Shown here: positions 44,601 to 55,732 of the stretch, piece by piece | Position numbering within the stretch: position 1 is the stretch's first letter | Layout of the letters: each line of letters begins with the position of its first letter | Program-made: the position numbers and the translations under genes | Source of the DNA: Macrostomum hystrix | Lineage: Eukaryota; Platyhelminthes; Macrostomidae | NCBI GenBank assembly: GCA_950097015.1 | Contig: CATNEN010000012.1 | Location: 2,039,501 to 2,103,500 of the forward strand | Length of the DNA: 64,000 nucleotides | Direction of reading: 5' to 3' | Notes under the pieces: model-generated | Seen by the model: the letters and a program-made list of their open reading frames with translations, nothing else | Told to the model about the DNA's origin: nothing | Databases searched by the model: none

Positions 44601-45237
44601 CCAGCACGAGGTCAATATGTTCAACAGCTACAGCGTCAAGACATCCAGCGAAAACGCAACGTCAAGTGGGAGCCACGGCGCTCGGCATCGTCGCAACTCA
44701 CCAGATGACACTTCGCCGACGTCCCAAGCGTCTACTTCTACGTCACCAACGCCGCCATCCGAGCCGACATTCGACTGCGACCGACCTGAGCTGGCACCTC
44801 TGCCGTTCCGCTGTGTCACTTTCAACTGTCCAGTGCGCGAGCTCGGCCGCAATGGCATCAGAGTCGTCGACCGCGTCTTTCTGCACGTGCATGCGCGCCT
44901 CTGGTCGCCAACCTTCTTCCGGCATCACCTCGGTCGATTCAACATAAGGTCGAGCGTCAGGCTGACACTGCCGCCAACTGAGATGTCAGCCTTTCGTCAC
45001 GTTGTTGTCGCTGGAAATTCCAGCGTCCTGCAGACTTTCCTGTTTCTGAACATCCGGCCGCCCATCGTCGATCGAGTACCCTGGGGCTACATCATCCTTG
45101 CCATCTTCCTGGGCATCTGGTTGCTTCTGCTGCTAATACTGCTGCTCTGGTATTGCAATTTCTTTCGGCGAAAGACGCCACAGGACTACAATTCTGTGCC
45201 GCAGAAGGACGCCAACGATGACGACTTTTATCGATGA
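41629..45237 (+). CDS. Integrin alpha subunit A (intronless)
   Basis: Integrin alpha chains pair with beta chains at the plasma membrane and bind extracellular matrix. This single open frame encodes 1202 aa. It has a signal peptide (MNLKLLLLLLQQLLCRP), then an N-terminal beta-propeller of FG-GAP repeats. The clearest are GDINYDGIEDFAVGCPGCG near residue 400 and FGWSLALAPDMDGNTVSELVVG near 465; earlier blades lack clear Ca-binding loops. Cys-containing thigh/calf-like regions follow. A dibasic ARHRR|N site near 1017 could be the heavy/light chain cleavage point. The transmembrane helix is at about 1150-1175, with a short tail CNFFRRKTPQDYNSV. The membrane-proximal motif is NFFRR, not the usual GFFKR. 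No inserted I domain is seen. An in-frame TGA at 41605 supports the start. Being intronless, it contrasts with its neighbour. Confidence 0.93.
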   Translation: MNLKLLLLLLQQLLCRPAVGLFLHTTSAIVRSPPTMPTEPSVRSLFGYRVAVVRDNDSGKFYLLVTDPAGYHSDTKLASGTAHRCIISSADFNSSAEICGGSGLPFSFAPPQSEAQSGFVKFSQFGASLASLSDGQFVVCAPGYNFASPTFNLTATPGLCGYWRSPSSEPVWLHKFFPYLTGSRDERAFANCLGGFQATLTSTGGGTQLTVSGPFCMLQRLALVVDIDASNNGSVASSTTWNVNNSSKLARHKTIQKNYLGYSMAADADSGNIYATSPFIHAGSSHAHLLARLRSGELDADSIDAQIGMPFYNHLNRAFNYIGYSSAVINSPLKQIKKALLLGAPFQSDGIGADGLDRGCVFVLPLEDHRGNPINLVSATPVRYCGTEPGGRLGTDVLGIGDINYDGIEDFAVGCPGCGVNGSGSVYLFLGLSNYANPTTQLVPFEIVAAADLKGLAPKLSGFGWSLALAPDMDGNTVSELVVGAVTSHHAVVLPGRLLLVTEIDYSYENAKSKVNFNPDIPIDLFIEQLVKPVVATIRMHTRPGVDLSNYSFNLRVRPEELVSTEQQRRFLIQLTDCPTASKPDSDGWCQLTRAPGPTANVIHFSLTFRLRPLLNGLRHSSPEDMLRDISLLMRWNITDRSISAGRPGGLFPAVLHGGRVFPGYEDAFLTTLYRFKTGVCAKNFECDPSGNIHIELLSSPSVMLNTYEQLNVKLLINKGSHFPFYGGTAIRLMPSDGVHVLDSVTLREKNPGKNDTVSKARYWSQHDEILLTEPFPDPPDVMTRKGSGKLEVTLRLKFDSRRTAYRVGFRLLNLLGDIGGFQDFVTRDKNTLDNWAELVVNFNTSINLRLLSATDESAVADARQSARESDLLGLRGTTAASVIGPGLQHTFELLASMRPAASIRGIGITVRVPLVTDRGHLLLYFPKNSMAWSHATETGRATSQSQYLPGLPFTSDDEEGFVGNLGRECLPSELDLALMMSRPPLTLLESQHEVNMFNSYSVKTSSENATSSGSHGARHRRNSPDDTSPTSQASTSTSPTPPSEPTFDCDRPELAPLPFRCVTFNCPVRELGRNGIRVVDRVFLHVHARLWSPTFFRHHLGRFNIRSSVRLTLPPTEMSAFRHVVVAGNSSVLQTFLFLNIRPPIVDRVPWGYIILAIFLGIWLLLLLILLLWYCNFFRRKTPQDYNSVPQKDANDDDFYR

Positions 45238-47704
45238 TCATGGCGCAGCTACTAAAACTGCTCCTGGTCTACCAGATGTTTTCTTATTGTTTAATTTAAT
45301 CAGTTATAGATAAGCCTTGCGTCCCTGGAGAGGTGACTTTACAAAGAAATTTCCAATCTTTGAAAAGTTGCAATTAATTACTTTTGGGATTTTTGGAGGG
45401 GAGTTAATCTGAAGTTGTGAATTTGGCATGACAGTAAGTTTGCGGTGTTAAGAAGCAGGACTGAGAAATCCTTATCTCTAGCTGTTGCCTCTCCAGACTG
45501 TCTTCCCAAAGTCTTTGTAATTCTAGGGTTAAAGTGTTCCACTTTTTGCATCATTCTGCTAGCAACAATTCTCTTTGTTGATATTGTTTGACACCTATCT
45601 TGCATTCAGAATTATATTTTACTAATTGTAGGCTAGTAGCTTTGGGTCGCCGACCTCCCTCGAGACTGCTTATTCTACAAACTTTGCCATTGCTTTTGCA
45701 TGCTTGTGCAATTAGCTTGCTACACTACTGTTTTAGTAGCATTATTCGGTCATGTTATTCAGTGTGGCTACAATAGCTTATTCGATAATCTACTTTACCG
45801 TTCTAATTTTCAAATCAATAATAGTTAATACTAAGCAAATTATGGGCCAGAATAATGCCTCCATACCTTACTTTTAAGTTACTTTTGAGTCATTTCTAGT
45901 TTTTTACATAATGCGCTTGCTTTGATCGCTAGTTTTCACGATGCCTCTTTAATAAGTTTTCTCGTTTCTCAGAATAGTTCTAACTTTCTGTTCGCTATTT
46001 GCTTGCCAGTCAGTAATAGGACACACTACATTTGATCGATCTCTGAACTGAATTTTTAACGGCATATATTTTATATAGAGTTAAGTCGCGAACATTTTTC
46101 TCTATCATTTCTCGCGATGATTAGTTGCTTTAGGCATTAAGCCACAATGCTATCAATATAACTACATATATTTGCAGCAAAGCATTCATTTATTTGTAAT
46201 TATTGATATTTCTTACCTAAACTAGCCATTATGCAAATATAAAACATTTTCCCTCCTCCATTAACAAAATCGCTTGGTATATTCTTATCTTATATAAATA
46301 TCTGAAAATAAGACGTAGATAAACATATAATAAAGACTTTAAATATGACAATTTTCACTTACCAAACTAAACTGTATACCCAGTTGTTGAAGTTACTATT
46401 TATAAAAAATTACTGTTATTTTAATCAAACTTACACGAGGTTCAAAAAGTGAAAAATGAAGCTATTTCTATAATTTCTAGGACTAGGTTAAATTTGAAAT
46501 CCAAAAAATTTAAATTTTGCTTGCTTCTTGTGCAATCACTATCTACGAGTATTCTAAAAATTTTCCCGCTAGAAAACAATAGAAAACGCGGCTGATAAAT
46601 TCATAAATGATAATTTTCGATATGGGCTGGCAAGACTTCCCATGGTAGAGAAACCGAAGGAATAAACTTTAAAATGTTTCCTAAAGCATTTTCTAGGCAT
46701 AACTTACTTTGAGTTAAGTAACACGACGTGACACGACGAAATATATATGTTATTAAAAACGAATTTTAATTATTTTAACACATTGAAGCAAAGAAATTTG
46801 CACATTTTTTAAAACAAAACAATTATTAATAACAGGGTATTTAGTTTTGCATAGGCCACAATTCACAAAATAAAAAAACTATTAATAAGCAAAACAAAAG
46901 ACAATACAAAAATTACAGCTGAAAATACTCGCTCTATAGACTACTGACACCCTAGTAGTCAGATTTGACTGCGTATTAAACAAAAAATCAATGAGCGAGA
47001 AATCAAGAATGAAAATCTAAATCAATAATAATTTAGAACAGACGGAAGGAAGGTGTAGCAGCAATCTTAGCGGCCAAACAGACAGTTGTAGAATAATACT
47101 TGTAATCGGATGCAGAATAACATTTGTAAGTAGAACTATTTGGTAGATCATAAATTGCATAGACAGCATATACGGGTGGATGTCTGTAGCTTTGTAGAAG
47201 CTGAAATCACTGTAAACCTAATCCAAGCAAATATAGTACGATTTTCTTCACATAAGCTATTGCCTTGCATTTTCCTTCTAAAAGTGGCTGCACCTCTGCG
47301 CACAATTCAGTGGCCTGACAATTTTAAGTTGGACAAAACAGCCGTTTCCTGCCCTCTACTAATTACCCTGCACCTTTGCACTTCCTATACTTATTGAGGT
47401 CTTGCTAAAGTAGGAAATTCTCAACAGTCTTGTGGATGATTCTGAGCTTATGACATTGCTACGTGCTCGTATGTGTGATGTGATACTAATACTAAAATGC
47501 AATTAAAGATCAGTCTTCCTGGAAGCGCTTCATAAACCCGTAGCACAGGGAACTATAGGTAACACAAGAAGCCTGATGATACAAGGAATCAGGTAACATA
47601 TGGAAACGTGTAAGACGGGGGTGCCTTGTAACAGTGTAGCAGAGTAAAACCTATAAATTCTGGGATCAACCCTGAACAAACTGATGCATTCCCGTATTCG
47701 AGCA
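45238..47704. other. Gap between the convergent integrin genes
   Basis: AT-rich unique sequence that should hold both 3' UTRs. An AATAAA at 46329 on the plus strand is a possible polyadenylation signal for the left gene, but it is 1.1 kb from the stop and AT-rich DNA gives such hexamers by chance. I see no other gene and no tandem array. Confidence 0.5.
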
Positions 47705-49929
47705 TCAAAGCTGCACCGGTTTGTCAACAAACCAGCGTCTTCGTTGAAAGAATCCGCAACGATAAAGGCAGGTGATTATGACCGCCAGTAGCAGCAGCCC
47801 AACAAGTACGGCCACCAGAACGGCCACGAGCGGCACACGATAGGCCGGACGAGCTGTGACGCCGCGGAAGAAGAAAAACTGTTCAACACTGGCCGAGGCT
47901 GGCGGCTCCGAAGACCCTGGCGTTTGCGATAGAGACGATAGCCCGTAGGGCGCAGGCCCCACAGCGACGGCTGCCAAGCTCGAGCGCATTTGCACCTCGG
48001 GCACCCGGAAGCGGAACAGGGTGTCCGCCCACAGTAGGCCGTCAAAAACCACTCGGGCACCCTCCGTGGCGTTTATTCGGGGAATTCGGCATTGGATGAC
48101 GGCGCATCTGATGGTGCCGAAAGCGTCCGAGTTGCGGCCGGCGCACTCAACCGGTTCCAGCGGTGCCCGACCGCTCCCGCTGCCGCCGCCACCAAACAAT
48201 GAAGAGCGCTCCTTCATCTGCTGCTGCCTTTCAGCCGCTTCCAGCTTTGCCTCCGCTGACGGAGATGCCACTACCGCTCGGCGTTGCCTACCTGACGGAG
48301 TCGGCGGCGAACTGGTCGACGGAGTACCTTTCATGGCGATCTCAGCCTCGCGCCACAGCGTCAGGTTCAGCGGATTCAGCAGCTGGGTATAGCTGCAGAA
48401 GGCGCCAGTCAACGGCCTGTCCGAGGTCGCCTCGAGAACCCTCGGCCCGGCGGCGAGCAGTTCCCATTGCCGCTCTGCAGTAGCCAGCGACAGCTTGTCC
48501 AGCAGGTAGACCAGCGTGTCGCCAGACTCAGTTTGAATTGGAACAGTCAGATTAACCTCGATGTTGTGCATCGGTGATGGCCCGGCGTTAAACAGCTCAT
48601 AGCTGTGATTGAAATGCGCTCCCAGTGTTTCTAGCCGATAGCGCCGTCGGGCCAGTGGCGGCACCGCTTCCGTGCGCGTGTCGATTACCACGTCACGGCT
48701 GGCAACTGCCGCTGTCAGGCGCAGTTGGGCCTTGCTGAATATGGCGAAGCTTATCGACGCTGAGCTGCGCGCTCCTCCGGCTTCTTCACCCGCCTCCGTT
48801 AATGCAGCCTCCTGGCATGTGACTTCAGCCTGGACGGTGAAGTTTGACTCGCCACCGGCATCCAGATGATCGCCTAGAGACAGGTCTGCCGTGACGACTA
48901 GCGGACTGCCGTAGGGAGCCAGCTGACGGCCCAGAGAGCAGGCCAGGATTCGATCACGCACAACAGCATCTTCGGCAGACTCGCTGCAACTGATCTCGTC
49001 GGCAAAGGCGCGATCATCTGTCTGCCACTGGACTCCTACACGAGCCGGCAGGCGAAATCGCAGCAGCGGCTCGTGCGCCGCCTCTCCATCGTTAGTAACA
49101 ATGGCCTTCAGCCGCAACCGGGTGCCGCGCTCCCCACCGTAGACTACGATTCCTTCTCCGGTGGTATCGTCTCCGTCCAAGTCGCCGAGGCTACTTCGCT
49201 GGAGCTGCAGGCCGAGCCGCGGCCGGCAGACATTGTCCGGTCCGCACTCCGGCCGCAGTGGCTGCATCTGGGGAAAGTCTGTCACAGTATCTGAGGCCGG
49301 ATGCAGCGCCGGACGCATTGCCGAGGCATTTTTACCGGACTGCGGCGGCCAGTCACTGAACTGCCAGGCAGGCGTGAGCCGCAGCTGAGCTACGATTTGG
49401 GTGACAATGTCGGCCCGCACTGCCGTCGGCACAATGTCGGCGACCTCCAGAAACACGAAGCTTTTGTTACAGGCGATGCTCACTCTGCGGAGGACGATAC
49501 CACTGCTGCCGTTGCTGTTGGTCGCGTTGCTCGAGGCCGAGCGCAGGCGCTTCCTGGCAGCCAGGCGGCTGTCTAGGTCTAGCTGCATCTCCACTTCCAA
49601 CTGTCGGCCGGCGAGGTCGACCCGACTGCCGCAGACCAGCTTGAACTCTCCCTCAAGTCGAATTTGACAGTCGTCAGAGGCGGTTGCCGCGGCCAAGCCG
49701 CCGCATTTTCGAACGTCAATAAGCGCTGGCGCGCGCAGACTGCCTGCGTCGACACTGAGCCTCACAGCCGGCCTTGTCTTGTACAGGGTGATGGCGCCGC
49801 TGCTGTGCGAACCGACCAGCACATCTGTATAGCCGTTGCCGTCAAAGTCGACGCCGCCGCTAATGGACCAGCCGAATTGTTCTGCGGAGGTTTGAGAATG
49901 GAATGATGTCATAGTGCTGTTCATATGGG
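47705..49929 (-). CDS. Integrin alpha B exon 2 (last blade, leg domains, TM and tail)
   Basis: 741 codons plus two bases. It begins with a short Ser/Thr stretch, then EQFGWSISGGVDFDGNGYTD. Leg domains follow with conserved-looking Cys pairs (CGPDNVCRP, CSLGRQLAP), then RQRRAVV, the transmembrane helix VPLVAVLVAVLVGLLLLAVI and the tail ending FVDKPVQL. The ATG at 49924 is internal and is not the protein start. Confidence 0.88.
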
Positions 49930-52900
49930 CTAGAAATGGTGACAGTTTATTTTACCGTGTTGTTTTTCCACCAGCAAAAAAAACCTCTCTTGGTTATAGC
50001 TCGTAATTAGCTCACAGTTGGCATTGCACTGCAGTAAATCTGGTGCCAACTCAATAAACACTGCACCGGATTAGGAAATTATCACATGAGCGATAAAATG
50101 GCATTGCTATAGTAGACACAAGGAGTACTGCTGCACTTTTTCAATTTGGCGGCTGATGCGCAAGCTGAGAATGTTTCTATTGCATCGCAGCTTTTATTAA
50201 TTATTTCCTACTATCTGAAATAGTGTTGCTTCACACTTCCGTTTATGTCTCTCCTAATTTTGTGCCGACAGCATCAATTGCTGACTTTTTTGTCAATCAT
50301 TCTTGGAAAGCTAACTTAAAAGATATACCCACTGTTATAGTTTAATTATAGGGTATATGTTTACTACATAGATCCCCTACCTCCCATGTCTGTCCCTCCC
50401 CTTCCCTGTCCGTCCATCTTCCTCCCTGTCTGTCCATCTTTCTTCCGTGTCTGTCCATCTTCCTTCCCTGTCTGTCCATCTTTCTTCCGTGTCTGTCCAT
50501 CTTCCTTCCCTGTCTGTCCATATTTCTTCCCTGTCTGTCCATATTTCCTCCCTATCTGTCCATCTTCCTTCCTGTCTGTCCATCCTTCTTCCCTATCTGT
50601 CCATCTTCCTTCCCTGTCTGTCCATCTTCCTCCCTGTCTGTCCATCTTCCTCCCTATCTGTCCATCTTCCTCCCTGTCTGTCCATCTTCCTTCCCTATCT
50701 GTCCATCTTCCTTCCCTGTCTATCCATCTTCCTCCCTGTCCGTTCATCTTCCTCCCTGTCTGTCCATCTTTCTTCCCTGTCTGTCCATCTTCCTCCCTGT
50801 CTGTCCATCTTTCTTCCCTGTCTGTCCATCTTCCTCCCTGTCTGTCCATCTTTCTTCACTGTCTGTCCATCTTCCTCCCTGTCTTTCCATTTTAGCAGTC
50901 TACTATGCAATGCTTCTACCTCCCATGACTTTCTCTCCTGTTCCTGGCTCTTCCTCTGCAAGCATAAATATCAAGACGCTCTTGGCTACTGCAAGCTCAC
51001 TCACTGTTCAACTGAGCGCAAATTCGCAAGCCTACTTACTAGAAAAAAAGCCAAATAATCGTATTTGTCGACTCAAACTAAACTCGTTCAGGGCTGCTAC
51101 TCAGGACTGTGGGATCAGCAAGACCAATCGACGCGATTTCCCTCGACCACTACTCAAACACTGGGGTGTATTCTGGATGGATTTTCTGGAACAGGGCCCG
51201 CTGATGGAAGTTGGGATTTCACGGAATAGATGAAATAGCAAGAAAGAGGACGCGTAGCAAGTTCTTTCTGTGCGTAATTAGATCCCGGTTCGAATGCACG
51301 AAAGCTCTATGCATAATGCGCACTGCAGTCTTTGATGCTTAAATGCACTGATTGATAAAATGCCATTAATTTGCGCAATGAACAATAAAATAATTATTAT
51401 TTGTCGCGAAGAAATGATGGAAAAAAATTGACTGTTAGCTGATCCTGGAGTCCCATGGCAGACCTTGTTAGAAGTTTCGCGTCTTCTTCTTGAAGATCCG
51501 CCTACAGTCGCCATCTTTCGGGTCCATCTTTCATAAAAGTTTTTTGTCAACCCGGCCAAATGGAATAATCAAGTAAAAATCTAAAGCAGACAAGAGGAGC
51601 CCCTACTGCTTTGTGTACGAATGAAGTGGTATGGAGCCAATCCCCTCAGGAAAATACGTGATCGGATCTTGGCCAACTAAGCAGAGGCCCCGGTGGGACT
51701 GTCGAAGATTGAACTTTGCGGCGAGGCCCACTTTTTTGTCTCCTTTCGCCTTCCGTAGCCGAAGGCCCTAAAAAGGGCTTGTTCAAGCTGAACTTTCGAT
51801 CGCATTACATATGGCTTTGACCCGCTTGCTTAATATACCTACACTCGCAATCCCCTTGGTGTATTTCTTAGTCCTCCACTGAAAGCCTGCTTGGTGGCAT
51901 TTGCTAGCGCGCGTGTCCTTTTATATTTAGCATTTAGCATAACCCCTGGCAACTTTTGCTTATGACTTGTGACTTCACACACAGCTCCACACCATAGCCT
52001 TACCTGTCTGTCTATCTCACCCTCAGTAGACTTTGGCTTTGATCTATCTCTCTACGTTTTTTTCTATATCTGCCTCACTCTTCATCTCTCTTCCCTCTCA
52101 TCTCCCTTCTCTCTACCTCTATCTATCCACCGTATCCATATCCTTTCCCAGCTCCCTTCTCTCCCTTCTTTATAAAGTTAGACTGCATGAAGGTGTTCAT
52201 AATCATCCGAAATGACTACACCTTTTTGTGTGGCCTGGTCCTGGTCTGGTCTTGCGACTCTCTCAGGCCCAACTGTTCATGCCTCCCTGTTAGACACCGC
52301 TTAGCGAAACTATAAGTCAAAGCATTTTAGCCTCGCCAGCTGTCAGGCTTGAATCTGCCGCAGCCTATATTCTACAATAGGAAGCCGCGATTGTCAGTAC
52401 AGCATTCGCAAACAACCCAGTCGCAATGGCATCAACCACTACGGCTGGAATTCCTTCATGGGAGGGAGAGAGAGGCAGAGACAGATGCAGAAAGATTTGT
52501 TTGGTCCGCGTTCACATACGTTATTTCCATTTTCAAACGCCGAAGAACCCTAAAACAAGTTTCATAAGCAACTGTTGTTTTTCACATATACCTTTGTCCG
52601 CCTATTGAACAGAGTTACCTTTACTTCAGGGCTTTTGTTCAATTATCTGTCTGTTCCAGATCGCTGTACACTTATTTCCAATGATTTCTGCGTATCATAT
52701 CTGGCGATTTCAATTTGAAAACTAAGCGAGTATTGTGGCTAGCAGGAAAGAATATAGCGAGATGTGAAGGGAGATCTAGTGAAAGACAGACAGACAGAGA
52801 GAGAAGAGGCTGCAGTACTGGAAGTGCCAACACTGACTGACCAAATGCTTTTGCGCCAATAAGCTGCACACACACACACTGCATTTGCAACGCATCAGTT

Positions 52901-55732
52901 CCCTTCTTCACCTCCCTGATTCCCCCTTTCTCCCCCCCACTAGCCTCCTCCCCCCGCCCCTAGCAGCAACAGCAGCAGCAGCGGCGTCAGAAGGCCTTCC
53001 TTCACATCTCCCGCGACGTCGAGACAGAATCTTCGAATCGAGCCTCCGAATCTACCCAGATCCCCATCATTCCGACTGGCCGCTCCCCTCCTCCATTTTC
53101 CCCTCGCTTCCCCACACGCGTTAACAAGGTCGGGATTCTTGGGGTCTGCGAAACAGCAGTGTTGGAATCTAGGGAGTTGGGGATACACAAGTTGTGAGCC
53201 TGCATTTGGTCAGCGCACGAACTGTCTGGATATGGAATATAACAAAAATGCGCATTTACTAAATCCTTCAACCTCCCAATGATCGAATCAGCCATGAATT
53301 GCTTATTAATTGATCGTAATTTTATCGTTTTTCCCTCAAAATTTAACTTTCGCATTCCTAGCATTCTGGAGCCGTATTTATTACGCATTTTAGGGCTTAG
53401 TTGCTGGATCCTAAAAAACCTCTCGAATTTGCATTCTTGCCTCCAATTTTGTTCCGTATTTTTGTTGCTGCCACCAAGTTGCAGCGCAGTTAAAAACTTC
53501 TAGAATCGCTATTTTCAATTGCAGTGCAGGCACCAGCAGTATCAAGTTTAGGTTTAAAAAAACTTTTCTCTGTCACTCAACTAAACCAATAAAATTTGTT
53601 TACAAGTTTCTGTTAACAACAGTGATAACGAGAGCAACTTTGAATGTACATAAGAGCTATTCCACGAGTATAGTCAGAATGTACATACTAGACACAAACC
53701 CCTGAGGCAATGTACACATGCTCTCCCGCCTGTGCTGGGGAATGAGTTAAGGGGCATTGTACACATGCTCTCCCGCCTGTGCTGGGGAATGAGTTAAGGG
53801 GGCAATGTACACATGCTCTCCCGCCTGTGCTGGGGAATGACTTAAGGGGCAATGTACACATGCTCTCCCGCCTGTGCTGGGGAATGAGTTAAGGGGGCAA
53901 TGTACACATGCTCTCCTGCATGTGCTGGGGAATGAGTTAAGGGGGCAATGTACACATGCTCTCCCGCATGTGCTGGGGAATGAGTTAAGCGGGCAATGTA
54001 CTCATGGTCTTCCGCCTGTGCTGGGGAATGAGTTAAGCGGGCAATGTACTCATGGTCTTCCGCCTGTGCTGGGGAATGAGTTAAGCGGGCAATGTACTCA
54101 TGGTCTTCCGCCTGTGCTGGGGAATGGGGGCAATTTAGTTTTATTCCGAAGACAATTCGAGCAAATTATTGCGCCCCTCAAATCTATAAAAAGTGAGAGC
54201 GCTCCTCAAAACTGCTCACTCAGCACTGTTCCATCGTCCAGTAAGTGACTCTCCGCTCGCAGCACCTGATGCGGCTTCAGGCTAACCGGCCGTCCGCGAC
54301 GTCCCAGGTAAACGTGCACCTCGCCGTTGCCAGCGGGGCCGCAGTACGGACAGCCAACCGCCAGGTCGTCCAGTCCGTCGTCATCCAGATCGCCCACATT
54401 TGCCACAGAGTGTCCGAATCGTCCAACTTTCCAGTCGGCGGCCTCCAGCACCGTGGGCACGGGGTCTACAGAATAGGTTCCGTCGACTTGACGACTGCTG
54501 ACGGAGCCGAGGCCGTCACCTCCACCGCCGTAGAAAATGTAAACCCGACCGGCGTTCACGCGTGACGCGCTGCTGTTTGAGTGATAAGGCGCTCCAATCG
54601 CAATGTCACTATAGCCATCGCCGTTGAGATCTCCCGTCGCCAAGCTGTAGCCGAAGCCATCACCAACTCGGCCAAGAGTGTCTTTGACGTGCAACTCGCC
54701 GGCCATGAAGACATCCATCACCGACACGGCACCCTTCCAGTTGGCGTCAGCCCACATCGACCTGCTGGCTAGCAGGTGCGGCGGACGTCGGCGTCGGGAA
54801 TGTCCATCTCCACCAGCGCTGCCACCAGCTGGTCGTAGCAGCTCGGCCAGCCGCACCGATTGTCCGAGATAGAGCGATCGGCCTTTGCCCGCCAGCAAAT
54901 CTTCGATGCCCGACTGTCGCCTGTAGGTCCAGCCGCCTGTGAAGTTGCGATTAACAAACCGGCCAACGTACAGTTCACCGTTGCTGTCGTGGCAGCCTGG
55001 CAGGCCGGCAGCGAAGTAGAGAATGGAGTCGTTGCCTTCTTTGTAGCCCAGCAAGCTGGTGCTGAAGCCACTCAGACACTGGCCGAGGTCCGTCACCGCT
55101 GAGGCTGGCGCTGAGGATGTGTTGCACGGACTGATCACGTGATAGGGATAACTCAGTCCCGGATAGACCAGGCACTCGCCGATAGCCGACCAGGCCTCAC
55201 CAACGCCGGCTTTGCTGACGAAGCGTGGTGCGCAGGCGCTAAAATAGCCGTCCCGATCGACGCTTGTGGCGGCCACCGCCGCCCCCATCCACTGGCCGGC
55301 CCGGAAGCCGGGTTCCACGTGGCCGATGGCCCGGTAGTCGGCCAGATTCGACCAGCGCGACGCGGATGGCGTCCGCTCGCAGGACCAGCCGGCAGCCGAC
55401 CGGAACTCGCACCGGTAGGCCCTGCCAATGCGCTTATCGTCTGGTGTCTCGCCGCCCCAGCTGCTGACATAGTCCAGCGGAGCACCCACTATGGCGTAGG
55501 GAATGCCCTGGTCTGAGTAAGCGGCTATTGAGTAGCCGAAGTAGCTGCCTTGCCGATGATGAACGAAGGTCGAAGCCGTGGCGCTCCCGGCTGCCGCTGA
55601 TTCTAGAAGCTCCAGTCTTGCAGGCCCATCGTCGGATTCGGAGGCCGGGCTCCCAGCCGGTGCTAAGGCTGGTGCTGGCGAAGCCTGAATCAGAAGCAGC
55701 AGCAGCAGCAGGGCAGCAGTTCCCGGAAGCAT
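47705..55732 (-). CDS. Integrin alpha subunit B (two exons)
   Basis: A membrane receptor subunit expected to pair with an integrin beta chain. I joined exon 1 (55732-54220) to exon 2 (49929-47705) through a donor A|GTGAGC and an acceptor TTTCTAG|CC; the phases fit (1 then 2 nt), giving about 1245 aa. Features: signal peptide MLPGTAALLLLLLLIQASP; FG-GAP blades with Ca-binding loops at about 360 (FGYSLATGDLNGDGYSDIAI), 437 (FGHSVANVGDLDDDGLDDLA) and 521 (FGWSISGGVDFDGNGYTDVL); Cys-paired leg domains; a furin-like RQRR|A site near 1050; a transmembrane segment; and the tail CGFFQRRRW, close to the family GFFKR motif. No I domain is visible. The 4.3-kb intron falls between the second and third loops. 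It converges on the other integrin gene, and the two proteins are clearly diverged. Confidence 0.92.
50385..50890. repeat. 20/21-bp pyrimidine-rich minisatellite
   Basis: About 25 units have the form CTTCCTCCCTGTCTGTCCAT, with TTTCTTCC and CTTCCTTCC variants that add one base. Several false open frames of 100-200 codons cross it on both strands. Confidence 0.94.
53705..54128. repeat. 47/48-bp minisatellite near the integrin B donor, 9 copies
   Basis: The unit starts GGCAATGTACACATGCTCTC and ends GGGGAATGAGTTAAGGG; one extra G gives 48 bp. The last three copies carry ACTCATGGTCTTCC, a sub-family. The array lies 90 bp inside the intron from the exon 1 donor. Confidence 0.94.
54220..55732 (-). 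CDS. Integrin alpha B exon 1 (signal peptide and propeller)
   Basis: 504 complete codons plus one base. The encoded part runs from the Leu-rich signal peptide through HHRQGSYFGYSIAAYSD (first blade), Cys-rich loops and two Ca-binding FG-GAP blades, ending ESHLLDDGTVL. The frame stays open 14 bases beyond the chosen donor before its stop, so the donor is inferred from the GTGAGC consensus and from the perfect phase match with exon 2. Confidence 0.88.

Larger units (their letters stand above)
49930..54219 (-). other. Intron of integrin alpha B, 4.3 kb
   Basis: The intron carries a pyrimidine-rich array near its 3' end (50385-50890), a 47/48-bp array 90 bp from its donor (53705-54128) and unique sequence between. 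GAACTTTGCGGCGAGGCCCA near 51710 resembles the B-box end of the SINE head, but the rest does not align clearly. I see no coding exon inside. Confidence 0.6.

Noticed and set aside
51690-51740. Seventh SINE copy
   Set aside because: About 20 bases resemble the B-box end of the head, but neither the A-box side nor the body can be aligned with confidence.
54206-54219. Integrin alpha B exon 1 as a complete short protein ending at 54206
   Set aside because: The frame stops inside the propeller; the donor at 54219 and the in-phase acceptor at 49930 restore a full integrin alpha chain.
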